Below are positions 49,931 to 63,840 of a DNA stretch of 64,000 bases, piece after piece; within the stretch, counting starts at the first letter, position 1, and each line of letters opens with the position of its first letter. The DNA lies in contig CAJNDS010002780.1 of assembly GCA_905221605.1 (NCBI GenBank), positions 172,501-236,500 on the forward strand. Direction: 5' to 3'. Under the pieces are notes generated by a model. That model did no database searches. It was not told the origin of the DNA and saw only the letters and a program-made list of their open reading frames with translations. The DNA comes from Symbiodinium natans. Its lineage: Eukaryota > Sar > Dinophyceae > Suessiales > Symbiodiniaceae. The position numbers and the translations under genes were made by a program.

Positions 49931-51270
49931 GTGCAGCTGAACTTGCAAGAAGATAGATTTTGCTCCGATCGACGTGGCCCGCCTAAAGCCGCAAGCAGCG
50001 GACTGCTTGACTCGGACCCAGAGGGTACAGGCCCTCATTCCTTTTTGTTTTTTGGGGGGGTGGGGGTTTAGGGTTTATGGGTTTATGGGTTTAGGGTCAA
50101 GGTTCCCCTAGACTAGAAGCCCCTTGAGGTCATTCTTGGGTCTGGTTGATGCAGATGCGGAGTCCGGGATTGTGGGTTTTCTTTCGAGGGGGGAACAAGA
50201 GAGCTTCCAAGCATTCGCCCTGTCAGAGCTGAGCAAATCAGTTGGCTTGGCAGGCAATGTGCCGGAAAGCTATACTAGACGCTCCTGGCCCTGCAAAAAG
50301 CACGAGGCTCTTTGCATCTCTTTGTGCTCGCCCGCTTCTGGGAGTGGAAGTCCCTCCGCTGATAGACACAGCGTGCTGCGAGAATGGCCCCCGGAGGGCT
50401 AAACGCATCAAGGCGCTTGCTCGAGCTTCTTGCGCTGGGCGCGTGTTTCTGTGGACTCTTGCAGACAATGTGCCGACTGGCCCGCAGGCTTTGAAAGCCA
50501 GAATCGACTATTTTGGCCTTTCAACAAGCATCAGGCTCTTCGTGCTCGCTTGCGCGCAGGAGTGGAAGACTCTCCTCTGATTATGCCCACGTCAGGCATC
50601 CCAGAGCATGCCAATCTCGACAATGAGGTTTCAGCTCCAGTTTACTCAAGCAGTTGTGCCCCTCCGAACTTAGATCAAGCTGCTCCTTTGATTTGTTCGA
50701 TGTCGCATGCAGAGGTGGCGAGCAGCGTGCAACAGCACGCGCAAGAGCTGTGTTTCCTGAAAAGTCGGCTTGTGGCAGGCACAGCTGAAGTTCCCATGTC
50801 CACTTGTAAGATTTTAGGATGACATCCTGCGCACCAACAGTCCTGCGACCGAAGGAGGCTCCACTCTTCTCGAAAGCATTGGCGTGCCAAAAACTTCTCG
50901 CGCTTTAGTACATGGAGACAGGCAGGTTCCCGGGTCTTGATGTGCAAGTATCCATCTCCATTTTTTGGGGTTGGTATGGGTGGTTAGCCACGAGTCTCCG
51001 GTTACATGGCCAGCAGGACTCTCAACGCAGAAAAGCACATGTCCCTTGTTTCGCCTGCACATCCTGAGATTGACCAAACTGTCGGGCTGTCTGTTTCGTT
51101 CCGAATTTACGGAGTGACAGGATTCAGGGACGTCAGGCCCTGGCAGCTCAATTTTGCAGCCCCCTTAATCCTGAACACATTGGGGAGGGCCAGAATCAAG
51201 CTACAAGCAGCAGCGGCTGCTTCATGCAGATGCGGAGGCCATGATTGTGAGGCCGGTTGCAGAGCCGAAC
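49930..51270. other. ITS-free block with internal repeats, possible diverged coding DNA
   Basis: Frames are open in several phases (e.g. MRSFLGLVDADAESGIVGFL from 50124). A sub-block around AGCACGAGGCTCTT...TGGGAGTGGAAGTCCCT occurs at about 50305-50362, again at 50525-50583 and at 51615-51680; CATGCCAATCTCGACAATGA follows the second, and its core (GCCAATCTCGACAATGAGG) the third. The repeats point to a duplicated family, but no domain is recognised and the frames are not kept between copies. Confidence 0.4.
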
Positions 51271-51279
51271 CGCCCTAAA

Positions 51280-51780
51280 CCCGAAACCCTAAACCCTAGC
51301 CCTAAACCCTAAACCAGTTCTCGCAATCAAGGGCCTGCACCTAAACCCTAAACCCTAAACCCCAAACCCTAAACCCTAAACCCCACACCCGGACGTGCCG
51401 GTTCTGCGCAAGCCGAGGCATTCTGAGGGCTGCGCTGTTGGCCCTCTCGGAGTTGGAGGGCGTCAATCTGGCCAGTAGGGTTTCGGGTTTAGGGTTTAGG
51501 GTTTAGGGTTTAGGGTTTAGGGTGTAGGGTTTAGGGTTTAGGGTTTAGGGTTTCGCGTCTGTCGGGTTTAGGGTTGCTGGAATAGGCTAGACTATCTGGG
51601 CCCTTCGACGAGCACCTGGCTCGTTACGGCTCTTGGTGCTCGCCCTTGCGCGGGAGTGGAAGTCCCTTCCTGATGTGGCACACGTGCCAATCTCGACAAT
51701 GAGGTCTGAGTCAAGACCCTAAACCCTACACCCCTAAACCCTACACCCTACACCCTCAACCCTAAACCCTAAACCAACCC
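51280..51780. repeat. ITS arrays and a third copy of the 50-kb block
   Basis: CCCTAAA at 51280-51390 and 51718-51775, TTTAGGG at 51478-51556, with the duplicated block between. Confidence 0.75.
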
Positions 51781-51897
51781 ACATGGGGGGTGCAATTGCG
51801 CACTTTCCGCCATACAAGTGTCCGGGCTCGGCTGGCTCCCACTGCATCGATTTACTTGCAACATCCTCGTGGCTTCGGGGTGCTTGGAAACAAGTTT

Positions 51898-51969
51898 TCA
51901 TTTTGGGCACTTCAATTCCTAAGAAACAACTAAGATTATAATTTTTGCTAGGGTTCCAAGTTCAGTATA
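51898..51969. repeat. Dispersed repeat M10, copy 2
   Basis: Matches 26624-26693 from GGGCACTT to GTTCAGTATAG. Neighbouring sequence is unrelated, so the shared part is the element. Confidence 0.7.
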
Positions 51970-52472
51970 GGTGGGGTTTCATCACTCGCCCGGGGCCTTC
52001 TGGAAGATCTCTGTTGCGTCGCAAGCCCTGCGCATGTGGCGACATTGGAGGGGAAGGGGGGTAGCATGGCTCCGTTTAGGTCCAGGTCTCTGGGATGGCT
52101 CCCTGGGATGATGTGCTGAGAAAAGAGCAAAGCTAGTGGTGTCGCACGGCTATCAGGATGTGTAGGCGCACAGTCCTGCAATGGCAGTGGCGTGCGTGCC
52201 TGGTGGATGACTCCCTGGCAGCTTTCGTGAACGACACAGCTTTGCATCTCGCATTTCTCTTTCCGGCCAGTCCACATGGCCAAGAGCTTCATGGAATCCT
52301 ACCCTAAACCCTAAACCCTAAACCCTAAACCCTAAACCCTAAACCTTCTTCGCCGTAGCCGCCGCAATGGTGTGCCGTTGACGCGGCCGTGCCTGGGGGA
52401 GGGCATTCAAGACAGGTTCAGGTGGCCCAGCTCGGGCTCAAACCTCCATATGCCTGTATGCGACTATTTACT

Positions 52473-52561
52473 ATTTGCTTAAGAACCCCCAAAAAGTAAA
52501 AAGTTAAAATCCCTACGTTGCCCTTAGAAGGAGGATCATTTTTTGGGGGGTTCTAAAGCAA
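52473..52561. mobile_element. TIR element M3, copy 3
   Basis: TTTGCTTAAGAACCCCC at the left and GGGGGGTTCTAAAGCAA at the right, 89 bp. The best conserved copy of the family. Confidence 0.75.
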
Positions 52562-52569
52562 CTAGTGTG

Positions 52570-55500
52570 GTCTGTGCTCAGGCTCGAGACTGCTGTATGC
52601 GCTTGCGCTGACTCCCCACTTAGCACGCTCTCAGCTGCGCCCTCCCCTCAGTATATGGGCAGGACTGGCAGAGGCCGGAATGAACCCATATGCCGCGTAC
52701 ACGTGCAAACTTTCCGCAGTATATCTGACCTCGCCTGGCTCCACCTGCCACAAACTGCTTGCAAATTCCTCATGTATGCCGACACCCAGGGTTCCAACAC
52801 ATGCCCCAACCGTTCAGCGTGATCTTCCGGGCTCGAGGGTTCGGGATGTTTTTGCCCACCGTCCTGCAATGGCAGTCGCGTGAGTGCATGGTGGGTTTTC
52901 TTTCAGCTCCAGCAGCTCTGTCCCTGTATTGTCTGTGCGCAGGCTGGAGGATACTGCACGTGTTGTGCCGCGTCACCGCTTAGCACACACACGTGTGCGC
53001 CCTAAACCCTAAACCCTGAACCCTGAACCCTAAACCCTAAACCCTAAACCCTAAACCCTGAACCCTGAACCCTAAACCCTAAACCCTAAACCCTAAATCC
53101 TAATCCCTACAACTCAGTCTGGAAAGAGCTGCCAAGGGCCGAAATGAACCCAGGGCTGAGCAAGCTCGACTGGCCCCAGCTGCTACAATGCGCATGCAGC
53201 ATCCCCATGGCAGCCGACGCCAGACAATTCAACACTTCGCTAGATCGTTCTTTCTGAGCTTCTGGGCTCGAGGGTTGAGGGCCCACAGTGGTACAGGCTT
53301 ATAAATCCTGCAACTTGAAATATCTTCAGATCATGGCCAAGGGGATGGCCTTTGGGCTTTTGGGATATTCTCACACCGCCCCTGAATCTTGTCTATATAC
53401 CTGCACAGATCTAGTGGTCAATGCACTCAAACGAATTCACAGCTCTCAGCGGCAAAGTAGGCCATGATTGAACCGTACTTGCGCGCTGCAGCAGACTCAC
53501 GGACCCAGCCGACGTCCAGCAGGATTGGTTACAGGGCAGCCGCAATCATCCTAAAGCCATACATCCCTAAACCCTAAACCCTAATCCCTACACCCTAAAC
53601 CCTAATCTGAGGCAACCCAGGCAGAAGTACTTGCGCTTGTGCTGCGTTTGTGAAGTGTAGGATGCAAGTGCTCACCAGGCAATCGCCAGGCCTACTTCCC
53701 AAGGCTCGGCATTTGCAAGAGTGCCTAGTTGATGGTGGCTTGGCAATGAATTTTCGTGAACAGCACAGTTTTCAGGCTCCCATTTTTCTTCCCTGTGTGT
53801 GCACAGCTGCGTACACCACTGCACGGCTAAACGCAAACATTACTGGCACCAGGTAACCAGGTAGCTCACAGGAATGGACACTCATGCACCTCAAACAGTG
53901 CAACGCCTGCATGGAATGTGCATAATGTGCTCAGGCACACGTTCTTTCCAACGACTCCAGCACTTAATTAGTATGCACACATGCGCATCCCCAAGCCCTA
54001 AAGCCCTAAACCCTAAACCCTGAACCCACGGTGCAGCAAAGGCGCCGAAATCAACCTATGTGCAGCGTACAGATCTGCGATTGCCGTTTTCCAGCCCCTC
54101 TGAGACATCTCAGCTTGGGACCTACGAAAGTCTCCCACCGCCTTTTTCAACTAAGCCTGCAGGCTTGGCATTGACCCATAGTTTGCCTGGCGCTTGGGTT
54201 CTGGCCCTATAGACCCGAAACCCCAGAACCCTAAAGCCCTAATCAGCGCTGGAGGTTGCTTGCTGTGTGGCACGTTGGCATGCAGAAGCTCATGGGTAGT
54301 CTCCTAAACTAGGGTCCCTTTTTGGGTACCCATCATAAGGCGGCGCCCAGGTGCACGAACAAGACTGATCTCTGGAGCTTAAGTGCTGCAGCAGCATGCT
54401 GGGTGCGAGAGCAGGTAGTTGCAAATCTTCGGCTGCGACTGGTGGGTGTCATTCCAAGGTCGGTGTTGCGAGAGGCTTCACCTCGAGTTGCATGCTCAGA
54501 CGATTTTCGCCAAGGCGTGAGTAAGTTGGATCGGGCGGTCTGTTGGAGCGCTTGTTGGCTCCTGGCTGTTGTGCTCAGAGGCTACAGTGGCTGCAGTAGC
54601 TGCAGGCACGTGCCCCAGCCCGACATGGACATGTCGGTGTAGTCGGTGTGCTGTTGGACTCAACACCGTCAAGATGGCACCAAGCGCGCGACTGGGTCTC
54701 TCTTTCATAGCCAAGCCTTGCCAGACCCTGTGTGCAAAGGATGGATCGAGGGAACGGTGTCGCCACGTTCTGCCACAACACGGAATGCGCGTGATACGAG
54801 CTGCGTTCGCCAGGCAAGCCGACTTCTGGCCTCCCATGCATAGACATCTAGTTGCGAACCCTAAAGCCTTAAATCCCTAGACCCTAAGCCCTAAGCCCTA
54901 ATCTGAGGCAACCCAGGAAGAAGCTGCAGGAGTGCTTAAGCTGCAAGAGTGATTGTGCTTAGTAGGCCGGGCAGTCGCCAGGCGTACCTCACAAGGCCCT
55001 GCAGCTGCATGAGTGCCCCTACACTCTGAAACCTAAACCCAAAACCCTAAACAGCCTAAGCCGTAAACCGCATAACCCGAAACCCTAGACCCTGAACCCT
55101 GGTTGATGGCGGCCTGGCAATTTTTTCTCGTGAGCAGCACAGTTCTCAGACTTCATACTTGTTTTGCATGGCAGCACATGGCGGTTTTCGATCCACAGCA
55201 TGCTGAACGTGAATATTGCTGCTACAAGGTATCTGTTTAGGGTTTAGGCTGTAGGGTTTATGGTTTACAGGCCCAGCCAGCCATGTACCTCGTGTTTGCC
55301 CACTCCCCACGTAGCACGCACACGCGCTCGCGGCCGGAACTCAAGATTATGGACAGAGCTGCGACAGGCCGCAATCAACCCATGTGCCGCGTACATGTGC
55401 AAACTTTCCGCAATAAAGCTGTCCGAGTTCGACTGTCTCCAGCTGCCGCCGTATATTGCTTGTAACATCGGCTCATGGGAGCTACGGTTGAGGGTATAGG

Positions 55501-58500
55501 GTGTAGGTTTTTTCGGCCTAAACCCTAAACCCTAACCCTTAGGGTGTAGGGTTTAGGCTTTTTCGGCACTTCCATAGAATCCCATAGAATTGTTCAACGT
55601 CAACTTCGGGGCTCGAAGTCTTAGGAGTTTCACACCTACTGTCCTGCAATTACGCTGGCAGCCGGTTGATGGCCGGTAGCCTCGAATGCACGGGGTATGC
55701 TCGTGCCCCGCGCGCCTGCCGACTCCCCATTCCCCAAGGCTCCAGGCAGCCGGAAGTAGGAGTGATTTGCAGACTTTAGACTCAGGGCAACACGGAGGTA
55801 GGTAACTGTCTGACGGGCAACAGGCACCCATTCCACGAACTTAGCGGGGCAGCACTGGGTGCCACGAACTTCTGCGAACCCGACGAAAGGTTCACGAAGG
55901 GCCCAAGGGTTAGCTGGAAGACTAAGCCATGGAGAGCAGATGGCCCTGCGAACTCAGGGAAGGTTCTACGAAGTTAGCAGAAGGGCACGGGGCTTCGTAC
56001 GAAGGGGCAGGGGCTTAGGCGAACTTAGTTTTGGGTGCATCCCTTGTCCGGTCTAAGTGTTGCCTACCTTTGTTTTCCCCAAATAGACCCCAAATGTAGG
56101 TGTTATTTGCGTACTTGGAGCCCTAGATATCTAGCACGCGCACACATGCTCCCTCAACCCAGTATGGCCAGAACTAGAAGCCAAAACGAACCCATGCGCC
56201 GCGAACACTTGCAAGCTTTCCACAATGTCGCTGTCCGAGCTCGGCTGGCAACGGCTGCCGCAATGTGCTTGCAGCATCCTCCTGGCAGCCCCCTAAACCC
56301 TAAACCCTAAACCCTAAACCCTAAATTTCAACACTTCCCTGGATCGTTCCATGTGAGTTGCTGGGCTCGAGGGTTTGAAGGGTTTGTAGGCGTACAGATT
56401 AAACCCCGCAACTTGAAATATCTTCAGATCATGGCCAATGGGATGGCTTTTTGCGATGTTCTCACACTGTCCCTGATGATTCTTGTCTATATACCTGCAC
56501 AGATCTAGTCGTCAGTACACTCAAACGAATGCACACCTCTCGGCAAGGAAGGCCATGATTTGAACCGAACTTGCGCCCTGCAGCAGATTCACGGAGCCAG
56601 CCGACATCCCGCAAGATTGGTTAAATGCCAGTCGCAATCACCCTTGCAAGAGTGGCCAGGTAGAGCCGTTCCTTGGAAGCTCGGTTGAAATGCCCGCTGT
56701 GCTAGGAGGATTGGCCGGTCTGCTGTGAGCTTGGGCACAGCGCGGGACTACGCCTAGCATGATGCCTTTTGTGCTGTGCAAGCAAGCAATGCCCGTGAGG
56801 CCATGAGGTCACGGAAGCAAGCCCCTCGGAGCTTGCGCTTGTCTAGCACTTCTTGGCTCCTGAGCCAAGCTGAGCTCAGGGTACCTGATGCCTTGATAAT
56901 CCGGAGATTTCGATACATCGAGAGCGAATCCCTGACACGCTTAACCCAATCTTGTACATCACTCCGCCAATGCTGGCCACGACAGCTTGACTTCTTGCGA
57001 TGCTGCATTTTGAGGCCCTCCAGAGCACCCCACGCTCCAGTTCGGAAGCATTTTCGCGCAGACTGCAGACAGGTTAGTCGGAGCAGCATTGCAGCTCCTG
57101 CAGTGTGCGGCTTTTCATAAAGAACCTGCTTGCCGATTTTTGGCGGCCTTTTCGCGCTCATGGCGCCTCTTTCACCTTCTCATTTCTCCTGCAGGGTGAA
57201 GTAGAAGCTTCGGTGAGAATAGTTGCCCACGGACAACTCGAAGTAGTCTTCCGGGAAAAGTGCAGCGCAGTTTCCAACGCTCGTGCTATTTAGGAAAGTA
57301 GCACGAGCACGAGCACGACCGACGCGAAGATTCATGCATCTCTGATTGCGTGTAGTTTCGATCAGATCCGAGCCCACGGGCGAATCAACAACTTCGTAGC
57401 AGGGTTCGAGCAGGTAGCTGCTAGTCTTCGGCTGCAAAGGTCGGTGTTGCCAGATTTCACCTCGTGCTCGACCTGCATGCTCGGACGATTTCCTGTGCTA
57501 TCCTGTGTTGGTACTTGCAAGTTTTCGACTGCGGCGGGCCAGGTTCGGTGTTGCGAGAGGCTCGATTGGCCTCGAGCTGCCTGCATACTCGGACGATTTC
57601 CTGTGTTGGAGCGTGAGTCTGGAACGCCGGTTTTCGGGATCCCCATGCCGAGAAGTGTGCAAGTTGGGCCGGACAGTCTCCACAAGTCCTTGATGCAGGG
57701 TCGGTTTAGGGTGGAGGTCTTGGGAGCGTGTTGGCTCACTACTCCCAAGTCGACAGGCACGAGTATTTAATTTGTTCCTAGCTGCCCGCGCGCACGAGCC
57801 GTCCCTTTGGGGGGCTGCCACTTTCCCAAACCCTAAACCCTAAACGAGTTCGGTGAGCCCAAACTGTCTCAAATCACTGATTCAAGCTGCAGGCTGCCGG
57901 ATCTATAGCAACAAGACGCCTTCGCGTCCATCTGCGGGGGTGGACACTGTATCCAGCATGATGAAGCCGCCCGTGTGCGCCAGTGACTTGCCCCTCCTCT
58001 TGGCTGCCTCTTCCCTGGCCTTCGGTAAGCCCATGCCTGTCTCGGAACGCTGCTCCAAGCAGCAAGTGCTGGTCTAGAGAGGCATGCTCGGCATGCTCTT
58101 GGAGTTCGCGCTGTCACATACGACGACAAGGTGCTCAAGTTTCCATCCGGCTCCTGACTGGTGCGCTGAGTGGCTGCTGTGGCTGCAGAAGCGGCAGTAG
58201 CTGCAGGCAAGTGCCCAAGCCCGAAATGGACATGTCAGCGTATTGTTGGACTCAAGACTTTCAGGATGGCACCCAGCGCGCGACTGGGTCTCTCTTTCAT
58301 AGCCAAGCCTTGCCAGACCCTGTCTGCAGAGGATGGATCGCAGGAACGGCGCCGCCACTGCCAAAGGAGATGCGCATGGTATTCCGTTTCGTGCGGCTCT
58401 CCGCGCACGGTGTCGTGGGCACTGTGTTTGCCTGGCTTGCCTCTCGTGAGCGAGGTGTTGCGCTTGTGTCGCAGGCGCCTTGCGGGAACGGATTCAGCGA

Positions 58501-58799
58501 AGCCGACACGGCCCTCGTCGACTGCCATGGCTCCCAGCAAGGAAGGGTCTCGCGCAACCCGCCTCCCCACACAGTCCCTGAGCATTTGCATTGCCGGATT
58601 GGTGCAGGATTGGTGCGTTGCCACATAATATATGCTCTTACGATGAGTGTGCCCGTGTTCCTCCTGCCGCGCGGCTCCCCCCCTCACCGGGGCAATGCCA
58701 CATCATGCGCATGAAATCCTTCAGCAGACGCTATTGCGCTTGGGCAGATAGAGGAGCTCAAACAACTGGCCGCACTCAGGAACTTTGTAGGACTTATCT

Positions 58800-58800
<1 letters not shown>
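52570..58800. repeat. Mosaic of diverged duplicated blocks, ITS-poor
   Basis: Block a (52600-52930: GCCGCGTACACGTGCAAAC, TTTCCGC, GTCCTGCAAT) recurs at 55270-55680 and partly at 51793-51880. Block b (53110-53560: GCAACTTGAAATATCTTCAG, ATCATGGCCAA) recurs at 56150-56650. Block c (53600-53870: CTGAGGCAACCCAGG) recurs at 54898-55240. Block d (54410-54800: GCGCGACTGGGTCTCTCTTT) recurs at 58160-58380 and, for its left part, twice at 57414-57610. Frames shift between copies, so I see an old repeat family, perhaps with relic genes, not intact genes. Confidence 0.65.
54569..54800. repeat. Block d, most conserved core
   Basis: About 90% similar to 58160-58380. The word CAAGCCTTGCCAGACCCTGT and its neighbours are almost unchanged, unlike the surrounding blocks. 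A frame reading APSARLGLSFIAKPCQTL is open in both copies, as is one on the other strand, so coding versus non-coding conservation cannot be told apart here. Confidence 0.5.
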
Positions 58801-61380
<2,580 letters not shown>

Positions 61381-61760
61381 CCCCCAAACTTCCTGAAGCG
61401 AAAGCCCGGAACCGAAGAACTCGGACCATAAACTACCCAAAGAAGCCTTAAACTCTAACACGTCTAAGATTCCAGGTTTGGGGTTTAGGGTTTAGGGAGC
61501 CAAAGCCCGAACGCCCCCAAAAAACTCAATCCGAGCTCGAAGAATTCTGAGAGCCCCTAACTGGATCGACAGGCAAGCGGGAGCCCTCTCCGCCCTGTAA
61601 GCTTTTCGTGTTTGTTGCTTTTTTAGGTCGGGGGTTTAGGGTAGTTTAGGGTTTAGGGTTTAGGGCTTAGGGCTTAGGGTTTAGGGTTTAGGGTTTAGGG
61701 TTTTGGGTTTGGGGTTTAGGGTTTAGGGTTTAGGGTGGTGGGAGGAGGGGGGGAGAGCTG
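61381..61760. other. Unassigned DNA with TTTAGGG array
   Basis: 61630-61735 is mostly TTTAGGG; the remainder shows no exon. Confidence 0.5.
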
Positions 61761-61765
61761 CCCAG

Positions 61766-62809
61766 GTAACGGTGCTCTCGGTCAAGCTGGCGAAGCCACG
61801 GCAAGAGGGCACTCGCAAACTTCGGCAGGCCCCAAGCCCTAGGGTTTAGGGTTTGGGGTTTAGGGTTCAGGGTTCAGGGTTTAGGGTTTAGGGTAAACCC
61901 TAGGCTCTAGACCATAAACCCTAAACTGTAGGGTACCTCATTCCCTCAACCCTAAACCCGAAACCCTAAACCCTGAACCCCGCAGATCGAAGTGGATCTG
62001 ACTGCCTAGACCATACGTGTTTAGGGCCTGCCAAACCCCAGCGGGCGTTCCTTGAATGAGGGCCAGGATATTGTGGGGGTATATAAGGGGTACCCCTAAA
62101 CCATACTAAACCCTAAACCCTAAATGTAAGCACCGGGACCGAAAAGCTAACCCTGCATCCAGAGCGACTGGGCAAACCCCTGCAGCCACTGCACTTGTGG
62201 CTATGGTTCAGTATCTGCAAGACTTAGAGCCACCACGCTTAGGGGTTTAGGGTTTAAAAGGCTTAGGGATCATCCTGGGAGCGTAAGGTTCGCAGCTTTT
62301 GGGTCCAGATAATGCCGGGTTCAGGGCTTTGAGAGAAGGGATCCGATCAGTGAGAATAGCTACACCCCACATCACTTTAGGGTCTAAGGTTTTAGAGTTT
62401 AGGGTTTACGGTTCAGGTTTTATCTCCGGTTGTTCTGATGTGTTTAAGGTTGAGGGTTTAGGGTGTAGGGTTTAGGGTTTAGGGAACCTGAATTTCTGAA
62501 TTTCTCTGAAGCCTCAGAACTCTCACCTGGCAGGACACAGAGGTGGCCTTCGAACTGAAGATGCGGGATCTGGCTGTGCAGAGGTTGGCCTTTGCGGAGA
62601 AGCAGTGGCAGAAAGCCGTCGAGAAAGGAGACAAGGAAGGGGCAAAGGAGTGGGAGAAGAAGGTCGAGAAGGCCGAGGAGAAGCTGAAGGAGGCTAAGAT
62701 GGAGGTCAAAGTAGCAAAGAAGGAGGCCAAAGCGGAGGCCAGGAAAGAAAGAGGGGTTGCGGGTTTGGGTCTAGAGTGGGGGGGTAGAGCTTTGGGAGGC
62801 GGGGGGGAA

Positions 62810-62844
<35 letters not shown>

Positions 62845-62870
62845 TGAGCCCGTCGAACTGAATTGAGCCC
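61766..62870 (+). CDS. Partial unit C: coiled-coil gene copy
   Basis: First exon 61766-~61830 (VTVLSVKLAKPRQEGTRKLR) after CCCAG. The second small exon seen in A and B was not found. The 64-codon exon is 62534-62725 (DTEVAFELKMRDLAVQRLAF, AEKQWQKAVEKGDKEGAKEW), again exactly 192 nt between CAG and a GC donor. Compared with A and B the changes are mostly conservative, so the coiled-coil exon looks maintained. Downstream it runs into a long G run, and no AP2 gene follows within the window. Either the copy is truncated or its remainder lies elsewhere. Confidence 0.55.
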
Positions 62871-62882
62871 GTCGAACTGAAT
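62810..62882. repeat. Poly-G run and duplicated 19-mer
   Basis: About 27 consecutive G at 62814-62840, then GAGCCCGTCGAACTGAATT twice in tandem (62845-62882). Confidence 0.8.
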
Positions 62883-62945
62883 TTGGACTCAACACTGTTC
62901 AAGTTAGACCCTAAACCCTAAACCCTAAACCGGTTTTGGGCGAAG

Positions 62946-63010
62946 ATGAACGCTCTCATACTATAGGGGTGGGAATGATTACAAAGTAGTATTCCCTTAT
63001 GGTCCCTATA
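62946..63010 (-). repeat. Dispersed repeat M9, copy 2 (inverted)
   Basis: Reverse-orientation partner of 39048-39105. Confidence 0.5.
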
Positions 63011-63057
63011 ATCTAAGTATACAGGCTGTTGCAGGATCTTGAGTCAATATTGTCCAT

Positions 63058-63455
63058 GTAAGAGTATCTCATATGTATATATATATATATACATATATGG
63101 TACGATGGTCCTTCGCGCACCACCCTTGTTGCTGCAGCCTTCCTCGTCGGGTGTTCCTCCTCGCCTTCCTCGCAACCTGTTTGCTCCGATTGACCGTTCC
63201 CCACCTGGCCCTGCTCGGGTCCTCCCTTGCTGCCTTGTCTTGCCGCCTGCCGGTTGGTCCCTTTCCGGCCTTGCCTGGACATGTCACCCTGAGAGAGGCT
63301 GTGCCCCATTGCGCGGCTTGCTTGTAATTTCCACTCTGAAAACCGGAGTTTGTTTCTAGGTTCGTGCCGCCCTCAGAAGTAGGAGTTGGCTTTGCCAGTG
63401 CACACAAGGTGCATACGGCTAGTCGGACCCAGGAACTAACTTTATATGGTACCAA
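63058..63455. other. TA microsatellite and pyrimidine-rich block, no clear gene
   Basis: TATATA run at 63074-63095 similar to 40268-40316. The following 63110-63330 is C/T-rich and open on both strands (minus strand: Arg/Lys-rich, KARRNTRRGRLQQQG). It could be a basic protein exon on the minus strand, but there is no supporting splice or domain evidence. Confidence 0.3.
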
Positions 63456-63472
63456 AAAGGGTCCATTCTAAT

Positions 63473-63722
63473 TACCCTAAACCCTAAACCCTAAACCCTG
63501 AACCCTGAACCCTGAACCCTAAACCCTAAACCCCTTTCCGCTCGACGTGCTTCCGTCTCGGGTGCCACACACACATGTGGTGCTGGGCCTAGATTGACCC
63601 TAAGGATCCATTTCACCTATATTATAATAGGGTTTAGGCTTAGGGTTTAGGGTCTAGGCTTTAGGGTTTAGGTTTAGGGTTTGGGGTTTAGGGTGTAGGG
63701 TTTAGGGTTTAGGGTTTCGGGG
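63473..63722. repeat. Interstitial telomeric repeats near right edge
   Basis: CCCTAAA/CCCTGAA at 63473-63532 and TTTAGGG variants at 63630-63722. Confidence 0.85.
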
Positions 63723-63739
63723 TATATACTTGGTCCCTA

Positions 63740-63840
63740 ACATGGGTTTTGGAGTACTTTACTATACCGGGTTCCTATTATAGCTACTCTTACCTAAGAA
63801 GTCTATACCTTCACTCGCCAGGGTCTACTCGAAAAAGTAG
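63740..63840. repeat. Dispersed repeat M13, copy 2
   Basis: GGTTTTGGAGTACTTTAC, GGGTTCCTATTATAGCTAC and CAGGGTCTACTC match 21283-21380. It directly follows a telomeric array. The last 150 bp of the window show nothing recognisable. Confidence 0.55.

Noticed and set aside
57983-58714. 243-codon open frame on the plus strand
   Set aside because: Other frames are equally open, the duplicated counterpart at 54.5 kb has a stop in this frame, and no domain is visible.
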